Positions 25,529 through 34,869 are shown, numbered from the stretch's first letter. The stretch: DNA of 64,000 nt from Candidatus Gastranaerophilales bacterium (GCA_944325705.1 CALVBB010000006.1:38170-102169); one strand, 5' to 3'. Numbers and translations are program-made. The notes: generated by a model from the sequence alone, not told the origin.

Positions 25529-26347
25529 ATGAGATGGCTTTTAATCTTAGTAATGATATTTTGCGGAACTGTAGTTCTTGCAGACAGCGGGGAAGTTTCT
25601 TTAGAGGGAGTGAAGCCTGAAAAGATTGAGCTTCCTAAATCTGATGTAAAGCTTAAAAGTTCTCTTGTTATGTCTGATGAACAGGTCGTGCAGGAGCTTG
25701 TTAATATCCAGAAAGAAAAAGATCTTCAGGATATTGAAAACCTCTGGAAAGGTACGGTTGAAAACAATCAGGTAATAGAATTTACCCTTAAAAAACTGGC
25801 AAGTCCTGAAAGCCAGAGAAGGATACATGCGTCTTTGATGTCAAAAACACTTTCCGCACTTGTTGCAGGAGCCTCTTTTGCACCGTCTTTAATGGGTGCG
25901 GACTATCTTGCGCAGACTTCGGCATTTGCGGCAGGGAGGCTTGCGCAAAATTTGATTAACAGAAAAAATATGCCGGCTGAAATTCCGCTTACCGATACAG
26001 AGCTTATTGAGCTTGCCGGTCTTATTGAAACCCTGCAGGACAAACTTATCAACGCATATTACAACTACAAAGCAGCGCTTGTTCAGCTTAAAGAAACCCG
26101 TTCAAAGCTTCTTCTCTATAATAAAAATTATTCAAATGCGCTCAACAATGATGACCTGCTGGAAATTACAATTTCCTCCTCGCTGTATGACAATATGGCT
26201 ATGGAAGAAGCTTACTATATGCAGAATGCGAAAAAATACCACCTTGAACTTCAGCGTCTTGCCGGTAAAAAAACTGTGGATAACCTGAATTTGTATCAGT
26301 TTAACTACAATACTGCCCTCTTAAAAGGTAAGGAGCAGACAAAATGA
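25529..26347 (+). CDS. Exported helical protein, paralogue of the next gene
   Basis: This 272-aa protein has a signal peptide (MRWLLILVMIFCGTVVLADS). It then has a block DIENLWKGTVENNQVIEFTL, an Ala-rich middle and long helical hairpins (LIETLQDKLINAYYNYKAAL) that recall the coiled coils of TolC-type outer-membrane factors. The following gene repeats the same plan. It overlaps that gene by ATGA. TATAAC (25517-25522) lies 6 nt before the ATG, with TTGGAT 18 bp up, so the operon is probably leaderless. An exact role is not assignable. Confidence 0.72.
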   Translation: MRWLLILVMIFCGTVVLADSGEVSLEGVKPEKIELPKSDVKLKSSLVMSDEQVVQELVNIQKEKDLQDIENLWKGTVENNQVIEFTLKKLASPESQRRIHASLMSKTLSALVAGASFAPSLMGADYLAQTSAFAAGRLAQNLINRKNMPAEIPLTDTELIELAGLIETLQDKLINAYYNYKAALVQLKETRSKLLLYNKNYSNALNNDDLLEITISSSLYDNMAMEEAYYMQNAKKYHLELQRLAGKKTVDNLNLYQFNYNTALLKGKEQTK

Positions 26348-27249
26348 TTAGAAAAGTTTTTATCCTGTCTTTAATATTAATGCTAGGTGTACCCTCTCTT
26401 GCGGAAGTAAAGCTGGAGGATTTAGATGAGCTTAATATCCGGCCTCCTGCATACCGTGTCGGGCTTACTGACGAGCCGGAAAAAAAGTACGTTGAGGTTA
26501 AGGCTAAATCTCAGGTTGAACAGGCTAAAGCAAAAATTGATGAAGAACAGGTTGATGTGGAAGCCATGACTTATGCGGATTTGAGCATAAAAAAGATTTC
26601 TAAAGAGATTTCTAAAGAGATTGAACTGGATAACGAGGATATGATGGGCGATTTGACACTTCTGTGGCAGGGTGCTGCTGCCAAGAGCGATACAATAAGT
26701 TTTGCCTTATATAAACTTTCCAATCCTGAGGAGGATAAACCTGATGACAAATCCGTTAAAAAGGTTCTTTTAAATATTGCAAGCATGTCCACCCTGGTCG
26801 GCGCAGGTGTAGGCAATCCGATGATTGCAATGGGCTCAATGCTTGGCAGCAATATCTTCGGCATAATGTCGCAGGATACAAAAGCTCTGAATTATAAATA
26901 TACAAAAGTTACGGATTCCGATATGATTATTCTTATTCGTAAAATAGATGACCTGCAGCAGAAAACCGTAAATCTTTATTACGACTATATGACAGCCAAA
27001 AATATGCTTGAACTTTATGCAAAGGTAGTTGAGCAGCGCAGAAAAAATTACGATGCAGCGCAGGAACTTTCAAGAGATATTATTTTGATTACGGATGCCT
27101 ACTACAGAACCGCAGTTGATGAGCAGGCAAAAGCCCGTGCGGATTTTATGGCAAAACGCGCGGCGCTAGAACAGTTCGTCGGGAATGACGTGTTCTCTCA
27201 GTTTGAAAAAGGGCTTGCTGAAAGAGATAAAAAGAAGAACGAAAAATGA
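26344..27249 (+). CDS. Exported helical protein, paralogue of the previous gene
   Basis: This 301-aa protein has a signal peptide (MIRKVFILSLILMLGVPSLA). Then comes a Lys/Glu/Val-rich linker and the shared core: DLTLLWQGAAAKSDTISFAL matches the preceding protein's DIENLWKGTVENNQVIEFTL, and IRKIDDLQQKTVNLYYDYMT matches LIETLQDKLINAYYNYKAAL. A hydrophobic Gly/Met-rich segment (VGAGVGNPMIAMGSMLGSNI) lies between. Start and stop overlap its neighbours by 4 nt, so the trio with the lipoate ligase homologue is translationally coupled. Confidence 0.72.
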   Translation: MIRKVFILSLILMLGVPSLAEVKLEDLDELNIRPPAYRVGLTDEPEKKYVEVKAKSQVEQAKAKIDEEQVDVEAMTYADLSIKKISKEISKEIELDNEDMMGDLTLLWQGAAAKSDTISFALYKLSNPEEDKPDDKSVKKVLLNIASMSTLVGAGVGNPMIAMGSMLGSNIFGIMSQDTKALNYKYTKVTDSDMIILIRKIDDLQQKTVNLYYDYMTAKNMLELYAKVVEQRRKNYDAAQELSRDIILITDAYYRTAVDEQAKARADFMAKRAALEQFVGNDVFSQFEKGLAERDKKKNEK

Positions 27250-27908
27250 TGAAGTTTATACCCTACGAGGTTAAAACAGGCGCTGAAAATATGCAGACAG
27301 ATGCTGATTTGCTTAATTCTGCCATAGAAAATAAGCGGGATTATCCGGTATTCCGGCTTTACGGCTGGTCGCCCGCATGTGTTTCTCTCGGAAGAAATCA
27401 GCAGGATGCCTTTATAGACAAAAAGTTTCTGAAAGATACCGGTATTGATACGGTCAAAAGGCTTACCGGAGGCCGTGCTCTGCTGCATGATGATGAAATT
27501 ACATACAGCTTTATCTGTCCGGTTTCTTATTTAAAACACGGTGAAAATGTAAGGCAGTCTTATGAGGAAATTTCCGGAATTTTAATTGACGGATTTGCTA
27601 AACTCGGTATAGAACTTGACTTTGGTGCATCAAAACCCGTTAATACAAAGTTTGACTATTGCATGCTTATCTCAACGGGTGCTGATTTGTGCTATAAGGG
27701 GAAAAAGCTTATAGGCTCTGCCCAGTGCAGAAAAGCCGGCTATATCCTCCAGCATGGCTCAATTCTGTATGATTTTAACAGGGAACTTCTTGAGAAGATT
27801 TTTAAAGAGCCGGTCAGCACGGACGTTATAACCTGTGTTAAACAGATAAACCCTGAAATTACAAAAGAGCGTATAATAGAAGTTTTTTCGAATATTACAA
27901 AATGTTAA
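27246..27908 (+). CDS. Lipoate-protein ligase A family protein
   Basis: This 220-aa BPL/LplA/LipB-fold enzyme has the binding motif VKRLTGGRALLHDDEITYSF, the catalytic-loop CYKGKKLIGSAQCRK and LQHGSILYDF. It would transfer lipoate or octanoate to carrier proteins such as GcvH or 2-oxoacid dehydrogenase E2. The length fits the LipM/LplA catalytic domain without the accessory C-domain, so ligase or amidotransferase activity is open. It is coupled by ATGATG overlap to the paired envelope genes. Confidence 0.85.
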   Translation: MMKFIPYEVKTGAENMQTDADLLNSAIENKRDYPVFRLYGWSPACVSLGRNQQDAFIDKKFLKDTGIDTVKRLTGGRALLHDDEITYSFICPVSYLKHGENVRQSYEEISGILIDGFAKLGIELDFGASKPVNTKFDYCMLISTGADLCYKGKKLIGSAQCRKAGYILQHGSILYDFNRELLEKIFKEPVSTDVITCVKQINPEITKERIIEVFSNITKC

Positions 27909-27992
27909 CAAATTTTGTATGCACATGCAATTTGTGCGGAAATTTTTACTTTATATATATACGGGGAATTAAAAACACCAGGAGTTAGGAAA

Positions 27993-29117
27993 ATGTTTGG
28001 AAGTTTTTTACCAAATTATATGATGAATAACACCATCTTACCTTGGTCGGCAGAACTTGGGCTTATGGGTGATTTTACATATTTTAACAGTCCTAATCTC
28101 TGGCTTCAGATGCAGATGCCGATGTTTAATCCTTATATGACAATGCCGGGCATGGGTGATACCTTTATGCTGCAAAACATGTATAATCAGGGATTTATGA
28201 TGGCTGAACAGTCATTCTTTAACTCAGATATGGGTATGGCCGCACAGGAAATTGCATCATTTAAAAAAGATTTGGAAACAATACTTGCGCAGAAAGAACT
28301 TCCTGCAGATAAAAAACAGAAGCTTGAGGAAATCAAAAAACTTCTTGAAGAAACAGAAAAGAAAATGAAGGCTCTTACACAAAGCGCTTCAAAACAGAAT
28401 TTGCAGGAATCAAAAAATAAACTTGCGGAAATTAAAGGTGAAATTCAAGCTCTGAAACAGGCTGCAACTCTTGCGGTAAAACCGGAAGAAGAAACTTCCG
28501 AAAGCGAAGAAACCGAAGAAAGCCAGCAGACTGAAGAAACAGAACAGACCGAACAGCCTCAGCAGACAGAAACTCCGCAGGGTGAAACACCTGCCGCACC
28601 TGTGTCAGAAACTCAGGCTCAGCCGCAGCAGCCGGCCCAGTCGTCTGAACCAACAGAAGCGGAACAGAAGGCATACGCTCAGGCCTTAAATATTTGTAAA
28701 GACATTTATGTTGCCATAGATGGCCCGGGAACTGATGAAGAAAAACTTGACGCTGCAATTATGTCAATTAACAAAGATAACGTAGTTTTCGTAATGGATA
28801 AATGGCTTCTGTCTTATCAGGATAAAACAGGAGATGATTCGCTGATGGAAACAATCTACGATGATATATTTAGCGGAGATGACAGAAAAAAATATACAGA
28901 ACATATTTTAAACGCACTGAAAGAAAAAGCTGACGAACTCGGTATTGATATTTCGCCTGAACAGGCTGTTGTTGAAAGCCAGCTCGGCCGCTGGTGGAGA
29001 AACGACGGCAAGATTTATCAGTCTATTATGGATATACACGCTAAACTCACAAATATTCCGCTGATTGATTTAGTAACTGCGGAAGAAGAACCGCAACAAG
29101 AAGAAAAAGCTGCATAG
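27993..29117 (+). CDS. Acidic protein with one annexin-like repeat
   Basis: This 374-aa protein starts MFGSFLPNYM after AGGAGTTAGGAAA; the longer upstream frame is rejected. The N-terminal ~85 residues are Met/Phe/Asn-rich, followed by a charged coiled coil (~85-165). A Glu/Gln/Thr/Pro-rich disordered linker spans ~170-235. The C-terminal part contains IDGPGTDEEKLDAAI and VVFVMDKWLLSYQD, which match the G-x-GTDE calcium loop and following helix of an annexin repeat. There is no signal peptide. Function is unknown; membrane binding through calcium is only a hypothesis. Confidence 0.65.
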   Translation: MFGSFLPNYMMNNTILPWSAELGLMGDFTYFNSPNLWLQMQMPMFNPYMTMPGMGDTFMLQNMYNQGFMMAEQSFFNSDMGMAAQEIASFKKDLETILAQKELPADKKQKLEEIKKLLEETEKKMKALTQSASKQNLQESKNKLAEIKGEIQALKQAATLAVKPEEETSESEETEESQQTEETEQTEQPQQTETPQGETPAAPVSETQAQPQQPAQSSEPTEAEQKAYAQALNICKDIYVAIDGPGTDEEKLDAAIMSINKDNVVFVMDKWLLSYQDKTGDDSLMETIYDDIFSGDDRKKYTEHILNALKEKADELGIDISPEQAVVESQLGRWWRNDGKIYQSIMDIHAKLTNIPLIDLVTAEEEPQQEEKAA

Positions 29118-29241
29118 ACTTATTTTGACGGGAGAAAATTTAATATGGAAATTATGATATTTGAAAATTTGAATATTCATTTTAGTGATTCCTCATTTGT
29201 GAAAGGTGAAACGTGAAGGAGAGCAGTAGGTTAGTGCAATG

Positions 29242-29267
29242 AAAGCCCCTTTCCTAAAAGGGGCTTT
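29242..29267 (+). terminator. Terminator after the annexin-like gene
   Basis: AAAGCCCC (29242-29249) pairs perfectly with GGGGCTTT (29260-29267) and is followed by ACTATTTTATTT. Confidence 0.85.
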
Positions 29268-29312
29268 ACTATTTTATTTACTTCCCGTATTTTTTATGTA
29301 TAATTCAGGTAT

Positions 29313-30275
29313 ATGAAGAGATTTGCTATAGGAATAGATTTAGGCGGAACAAAGATTCTTCTCGGGCTTGTTGACAGGCAATCCGGAGAAGTCGTCTGTA
29401 CGGTTAAGAAAAAGACTAAAAAAGAAAAAGGCCCTGAAAAAATCGTAAAAAAAATGGTCGAGGGTATTTCAGAACTTTTGAAAGAGAGCCGTGTTGATAA
29501 AGATGAAATAAGTTCTGTCGGAATAGGTGCAGCAGGTCAGATTGACCGCAAAAACGGTATAATAATAGGGGCTCCTAACCTTGACTGCTATGATTTGAAT
29601 ATAAAACAGCATATCGAAAGCGAATTTAATCTGCCGGTTTTCGTCGGAAATGATGTAGAAATTGCGGCGCTCGGAGAGATGAAATTCGGTGCTGCAAAGG
29701 GTTGTGATGATTTTGTCTGTATTTTTGTCGGAACCGGCGTAGGCTCATGTATTATAAAAAACGGCAAAATTATCCGAGGGGCTACCGGAACGGCCGGTGA
29801 AATCGGGCATGTTATCGTTGATTTGAACGGACGTCAGTGCGGCTGCGGCGCGCACGGCTGTCTTGAGGCTTATGCGTCGCGTTCCGCTATTGAAAAAAGG
29901 ATTGAAGGCGCGCTTAAAAAAGGCAGGCATTCTGTAATCATTGATTACCTTGAAAGCGGAAAATCAATAACTTCGGGGATGATTAAAAAATCAATAGAAA
30001 AGGAAGATGAACTGGTTATTCAGTGTGTGAATGAGGCTTCCGAATATCTTTCAGGCGGAATTGCAAGTATAATAAACTTCATAAATCCTGAGCTTATAGT
30101 TCTTGGAGGCGGCCTTATAGAAGCTGTTGACTATTTTTATCAGAATACGATTAAAAAAGCACGTGCTAAATCGCTTCCTGTGCCGGCAACAAAAATAGAA
30201 TTTAAAAAGGCGGCGCTCGGGGATTATTCCGGAATTACCGGTGCAGCTTTTCTTGAAGAAAACGGGGGATATTAA
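29313..30275 (+). CDS. ROK-family glucokinase
   Basis: This 320-aa sugar kinase has the ATP motif GIDLGGTKILLGLVD, the acidic site FVGNDVEIAALGE, and the ROK zinc signature with GEIGHVIVD and CGCGAHGCLEAYAS. It probably phosphorylates glucose to feed glycolysis, although N-acetylmannosamine or other hexoses cannot be excluded. An extended -10 (TGTATAAT, ending 29304) is 8 nt before the ATG, so the transcript has almost no leader. It leads an operon with the GT9 gene (2-nt gap). Confidence 0.9.
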   Translation: MKRFAIGIDLGGTKILLGLVDRQSGEVVCTVKKKTKKEKGPEKIVKKMVEGISELLKESRVDKDEISSVGIGAAGQIDRKNGIIIGAPNLDCYDLNIKQHIESEFNLPVFVGNDVEIAALGEMKFGAAKGCDDFVCIFVGTGVGSCIIKNGKIIRGATGTAGEIGHVIVDLNGRQCGCGAHGCLEAYASRSAIEKRIEGALKKGRHSVIIDYLESGKSITSGMIKKSIEKEDELVIQCVNEASEYLSGGIASIINFINPELIVLGGGLIEAVDYFYQNTIKKARAKSLPVPATKIEFKKAALGDYSGITGAAFLEENGGY

Positions 30276-30277
30276 CT

Positions 30278-31345
30278 GTGTCTGAAAACGGGAAAAAACT
30301 TCTTATAGTACGGCTGTCGTCACTCGGTGACTGCGTTTTTAATATTCCTATGGCAAATTTGTTTAAGAAAAACGGATACCGTGTGGACTGGATTGTGTCA
30401 GAAAAGGGTTATGACATAATAAAAGATAACCCGTGTGTTGACAAAGTTTACCTTGCACCGGTCGGAAGGTGGAAAAAGCGCGGTCTTATTTCTTTCAGAA
30501 GCTTTTTTGAGTATTTGAAGATTCTACATGAAATCAGAAAAGAAAAATACGATATTGCAATTGATACTCAGGGAATGCTCAAAACAATGTACTGGATGAG
30601 ATTTTGCGGTGCAAAGAGAAGAATTGTGCCGGTTGATGTCAGAGAACATGCAACACTTGGCGGAAACGAAATTATTCCTGCAATACACCATGGCATCGAG
30701 CGTCATTCCGTAATAAATTACATGGACTTTACAAAATATCTCGGAATTGATTCTGAAGAAATAAAATTTACGCTTCCGCCTGCAACACCGGAAATCAAGG
30801 CAAAAATCGATGAACTGTTGAAACCTCTTGACAAATCAAAACCTATGGTTGTTATTGCACCGGCAACAACAAGGTTTCTAAAGCACTGGAGCCCCGATAA
30901 CTGGAAGGAAGTTGTCGAAAATATAAAAGATAGATGTTCCCTTGTTTTTACCGGTACGGAAAAAGATAAGGAGCTTCTTTCCTATATAGGCTCGGATTAC
31001 GGGCTTAATCTTGCCGGAAAAACTAATCTGAAAGAGCTGCAGGAGCTTTTATTACGTGCGGCAATTGTTATGGCGCCGGATTCCGGGACAGCGCATCTTG
31101 CGTGGGCAACTAATAAGCCTGCTGTAATTTCTATTTTTACCTGTACACCGCCGACACTTTTCGGCTGTTTTGGCAATCCTGATAAATATTTTGCCGTAAA
31201 TGCAAAACTTGATTGCCAGCCGTGTTTTTTGTTTGAGTGTCCGAAAGAAGGAGATGATAAAAACCTCTGCACCCGTAAGCCTCCGGCTCAGGAAATTATA
31301 AATATTGTAAACAAAGTACTGCAAAATGCCAAAAATGTTGTATAA
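30278..31345 (+). CDS. Glycosyltransferase family 9 (heptosyltransferase-like)
   Basis: This 355-aa GT9 protein has the N-terminal KLLIVRLSSLGDCVFNIPMA and the C-terminal nucleotide-sugar site IVMAPDSGTAHLAWATNKPA, followed by VISIFTCTPPTLFGCFG. Family members add heptose or related sugars to the LPS core. The start is a GTG at 30278 with GGGGGATATT upstream. It lies between glucokinase and the GGDEF protein. LPS-core assembly fits the lpt and lpxA genes elsewhere in the window. Confidence 0.88.
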   Translation: MSENGKKLLIVRLSSLGDCVFNIPMANLFKKNGYRVDWIVSEKGYDIIKDNPCVDKVYLAPVGRWKKRGLISFRSFFEYLKILHEIRKEKYDIAIDTQGMLKTMYWMRFCGAKRRIVPVDVREHATLGGNEIIPAIHHGIERHSVINYMDFTKYLGIDSEEIKFTLPPATPEIKAKIDELLKPLDKSKPMVVIAPATTRFLKHWSPDNWKEVVENIKDRCSLVFTGTEKDKELLSYIGSDYGLNLAGKTNLKELQELLLRAAIVMAPDSGTAHLAWATNKPAVISIFTCTPPTLFGCFGNPDKYFAVNAKLDCQPCFLFECPKEGDDKNLCTRKPPAQEIINIVNKVLQNAKNVV

Positions 31346-31378
31346 TGGATATGTCATCGTTTACAATGCAGGTGGGTA

Positions 31379-33271
31379 ATGAATTTTTTCGATAAACTAA
31401 AAGATTTACGGACAAAAATCGCGGAAGTCGAAAATAATATCTATACCGGCAAACAGGATTACCTTGAAATATACGAGCGCAATCTGCAGCTTGAAAAAGA
31501 GATTGCCGAAAGAACAAGGGATTTGAATGTTGCTAATAAACGTATGCTTACTCTCCAGCATATTCTTGACATGATGAGTTCTGCAAAACCGCTCAATAAT
31601 GTTCTTGAAAGTATTGTAAACAGTTTAAAAGGCGAACTGGGGTACCTGCACAGTACAATTATAAGGAAAGAACATGATGAAAACGGTGATTTTATAAGTG
31701 TTATCGCAGAAGCCAAAGATGAAGCCATAGACAGGGTTAATGGTATAATTAAAGTTCCTATGCAGGCGCGCAGACTTGTTTATAATCCTGATGGAATTTA
31801 TGCTCAGGCGCTTACCGAGAAAAAAATAGTCAGGACAAAGGATTTAAGAGAGGCTCTGGCCGGAATAATACCGGACCTCGAAGAAGATATGAAAGAAAAG
31901 GTCCTTTCCGGAATGACGAGCAAATCGCTGAATATTATTCCTCTGTATACCCGCGGAAAACCTTTTGGCTGGTTTTGTGTATTTTCCTCAAGAGAAGATT
32001 TAGCTGAGGCGGAAATGGATTTTCTTTCAATGTTTGCCCAGCAGATAGAAATTGCAATAACTATCGCGGATTTGTTTGAGGAAGTTAAACAACAGGCTGT
32101 AACAGACGGGCTTACTGGTCTGTATAACAGAAGATACTTTGAAGAATATCTTTCCAAAGAAGTTACACGTTCCTTGAGAAGCGGGCAGCCTTTCAGTATC
32201 ATAGGGCTTGATCTGGATTTTTTAAAACAGATTAATGACAAATACGGGCATACATTTGGCGATATTGCAATAAAAGCAGTGGCAGATGTTTTAAAATCAA
32301 ATGCCCGCGCAATAGATACTGCGGCTCGAATGGGCGGGGAAGAATTTAATATAGTGCTGCCTGGCGTATCCTCTGACGGCGCTATGATTGCGGCGGAACG
32401 TATAAGAAAGGCTATTGAAGATTTAGAGCTTGATACAATAGGGCATATTACAGCGAGTATAGGGGTTGCTGCTTTTCTTGAACATTCTGATAACATTGAG
32501 GAAGTGCTGGAGCTTACCGATCAGGCAATGTATATTTCTAAAAGAAACGGCAGAAACAGGGTTACACTTGCCAGACCTGTTAATGAAACCTCTTGGCAGG
32601 AGATTGCGGTCAATACTTTCACCGATATATTGTCCCGTCACAATATGCCTATTCCGCAGGAGCTTGCAGATAACCTTTGCGAAAAATTAAAAGCAAACAG
32701 TTCACAGAAAGAGATTCTATATTCCGTTGCGGATATTCTCACTCTTACTTATAACCCTCTGCATTCTCAGGGAGTTGTGAAATCCAAGCTTCTGACTGCG
32801 GTTTCGCTTGCAAAACGTTTTGATTTGTCTAAAGACGAGATTGACAAATTGAAAATTGCAATTCTTCTTTATGATATAGGAAACGTCATGCTGCCCCGTG
32901 AAATTCTGCAGAAGGCAACCCCTCTGACCGAGGATGAAATTGCAAAAATTAAGGCGCATCCGCTCATTGCGGCAAAAGAAATTTTAAGTCCTATATCATA
33001 CATTCAGGATATAATTCCGATTATTGAGCACCACCACGAAAACTGGGACGGCACAGGTTATCCGGGTAAAATTGCAAGGGAAGAAATTCCTGTTACTTCG
33101 CAGATAATTTTGATTGTGGATGCTTATTACGCTCTCACAGAACAGCGGGCTTACAGAAGCAAACTAAGTCCAAGGGAAGCGCTTGAGGAAATTAAAAAAG
33201 ACGCAGGCAAAAAATGGAATGAAAATCTGGTTAAAGAATTTATCGCCCTCATTGAACATGATATAGATTAA
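31379..33271 (+). CDS. GAF-GGDEF-HD-GYP protein (cyclic di-GMP signalling)
   Basis: This 630-aa cytoplasmic protein has an N-terminal coiled coil (~10-60) and a GAF-type sensor domain (~65-235). The GGDEF domain has an intact MGGEEF (318-323) and an I-site R310-x-x-D313 five residues before it. The C-terminal HD-GYP domain (~405-620) keeps HHHENWDGTGYPGK (551-564), but the canonical HDIGK is YDIGN at 498-502. It would make cyclic di-GMP, and the hydrolase half may be inactive or altered. It sits after the GT9 gene and before thiL. Confidence 0.92.
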   Translation: MNFFDKLKDLRTKIAEVENNIYTGKQDYLEIYERNLQLEKEIAERTRDLNVANKRMLTLQHILDMMSSAKPLNNVLESIVNSLKGELGYLHSTIIRKEHDENGDFISVIAEAKDEAIDRVNGIIKVPMQARRLVYNPDGIYAQALTEKKIVRTKDLREALAGIIPDLEEDMKEKVLSGMTSKSLNIIPLYTRGKPFGWFCVFSSREDLAEAEMDFLSMFAQQIEIAITIADLFEEVKQQAVTDGLTGLYNRRYFEEYLSKEVTRSLRSGQPFSIIGLDLDFLKQINDKYGHTFGDIAIKAVADVLKSNARAIDTAARMGGEEFNIVLPGVSSDGAMIAAERIRKAIEDLELDTIGHITASIGVAAFLEHSDNIEEVLELTDQAMYISKRNGRNRVTLARPVNETSWQEIAVNTFTDILSRHNMPIPQELADNLCEKLKANSSQKEILYSVADILTLTYNPLHSQGVVKSKLLTAVSLAKRFDLSKDEIDKLKIAILLYDIGNVMLPREILQKATPLTEDEIAKIKAHPLIAAKEILSPISYIQDIIPIIEHHHENWDGTGYPGKIAREEIPVTSQIILIVDAYYALTEQRAYRSKLSPREALEEIKKDAGKKWNENLVKEFIALIEHDID

Positions 33272-33301
33272 CCTGACAAGCGCAGGGGGCCGGAGAGAAA
33301 A

Positions 33302-34216
33302 ATGAAAGAGAAAGATTTTATAAATATAATAAAAAATACTCTTAATTCAAAACTTATCGGCGATGATTGCGCGCACCTTAAAAGTCTCGGAATAGTTGTG
33401 ACACAGGACAGTCTTGTAGAGGGTGTTCATTTTTCAAGAAAATTTGCCTCTCCGTTTCAGCTCGGCTGGAAAGCTGCAATGGTGAATATTAGCGATGTCT
33501 GTGCAAGCGGTGCAGCACCTTGCTATCTTACGATCGCACTTTCTCTGCCGGATGATATAGATGCAGTGTTTGTAAAAGAGTTTTATGAAGGCTTGAAAGC
33601 TGCCTGCGGGGATGTTCAGATTGCTGGCGGAGATATTACAGGTTCTGACAGAATTTATATATCGGTTACGGCAATCGGTTCTGACAGGGGCAGAAAAATT
33701 TCATCAAGAAAAAATGCCAGAACCGGACAGAAAATTGTGGTTTCAGGTCTGCATGGCTCAAGCGGAGCAGGATTAAAGCTGTTGTTTGAAGGGAAAAAAG
33801 AGCCGCGTAAGTTTATAGACGCTCATCTTATGCCGCGGGCACAGGTTGAGTTTTCAAAAAAAATCGCGCTGTCGCAAAAATGTGATTACGCCATGATGGA
33901 CACCTCTGACGGATTGATGGATGCTCTGTCGCAGATAGCGGAAGCCAGCGGGGCTGTTATGGAGGTCGATTTTGAAAAGATTCCTTTTGATAAAGATTTG
34001 ATGCAATTTGAGAATTTTGAGGATATAATATTTTACGGGGCGGAAGATTATCAGCTTGTGGCAACGGTTGATGACGCTCAGGATTTCACTGTAATAGGAA
34101 CTGTCAAATCCTCTGATGTCTGCGGTGTTAAGATTAATTATCCTGACAGATGCGTATTTTTTACAAAAGAGGATGTTGAAAAGAAATTATATAAGCATTT
34201 TAAGGAGCAGTCATGA
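33302..34216 (+). CDS. thiL: Thiamine-monophosphate kinase
   Basis: This 304-aa AIR synthase-fold kinase makes thiamine diphosphate from the monophosphate. Motifs: GDDCAHLK, TQDSLVEGVHF, WKAAMVNISDVCASGAAP, IAGGDITGSD, MMDTSDGLMDALSQIAEASG and GAEDYQLV. An SD (GGAGAGAAAA) precedes the ATG. It overlaps ispD by ATGA. Confidence 0.93.
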   Translation: MKEKDFINIIKNTLNSKLIGDDCAHLKSLGIVVTQDSLVEGVHFSRKFASPFQLGWKAAMVNISDVCASGAAPCYLTIALSLPDDIDAVFVKEFYEGLKAACGDVQIAGGDITGSDRIYISVTAIGSDRGRKISSRKNARTGQKIVVSGLHGSSGAGLKLLFEGKKEPRKFIDAHLMPRAQVEFSKKIALSQKCDYAMMDTSDGLMDALSQIAEASGAVMEVDFEKIPFDKDLMQFENFEDIIFYGAEDYQLVATVDDAQDFTVIGTVKSSDVCGVKINYPDRCVFFTKEDVEKKLYKHFKEQS

Positions 34217-34869
34217 AGGTTAACGCTATTATAACAGCGGGCGGAACATCGTCAAGGTTCGGGAATAAAAATAAACTTCTGGAGCAGATTAACGGGTGCG
34301 AGGTTATAAAATATACGGTTGATGCGTTTAATTATGCAAATGTTGATGAAATTATAATTTGTGCAAATCTTTCAATAATGGAGGATTTGAAAAATTTGTT
34401 TAAGGATTATGAAAAAGTTAGAATAGTAGAGGGCGGTCAGACACGCCAGCAGTCTGTATGCAACGGCTTAAAAGCTGACAGGTGCGATTATGTATTAATT
34501 CACGACGGTGCGCGGCCTGTTATTACGACCGAACTCATTAACATTTGCGTTGAAATGGTTAAGGAAAACAAGGCGCTTTCTGTTATGACAAAAACAATTG
34601 ACACGATAAAAGAAGTTGAACATGGAAAAATTGTGAGAACAATTGACCGCGCAAAACTTTATAATACCCAGACTCCGCAGGCTTTTGAGTACGATTTAAT
34701 TTTGAACGCGCACATGAGGTTTGCCGGAAGAAACTTCACTGACGATGCCGGCATGGTTGAAGCTATGGGTGCAGATGTTTACGTGATTGACGGAAGTTAT
34801 AAAAATATTAAAATCACAACCCTGAATGATATAGAACTTGCCAAAATATATCTTTCGCAGATGGGCTAA
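34213..34869 (+). CDS. ispD: 2-C-methyl-D-erythritol 4-phosphate cytidylyltransferase
   Basis: This 218-aa nucleotidyltransferase has the CTP-binding IITAGGTSSRFGNKNKLLEQ, EGGQTRQQSVCNGL, VLIHDGARPVIT, IVRTIDRAKLYNTQTPQAF and TDDAGMVEAMGADV. It is the third enzyme of the MEP pathway, whose second enzyme Dxr is at 6578. It is translationally coupled to thiL. The spacer to 34983 contains no clear terminator. Confidence 0.95.
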   Translation: MKVNAIITAGGTSSRFGNKNKLLEQINGCEVIKYTVDAFNYANVDEIIICANLSIMEDLKNLFKDYEKVRIVEGGQTRQQSVCNGLKADRCDYVLIHDGARPVITTELINICVEMVKENKALSVMTKTIDTIKEVEHGKIVRTIDRAKLYNTQTPQAFEYDLILNAHMRFAGRNFTDDAGMVEAMGADVYVIDGSYKNIKITTLNDIELAKIYLSQMG

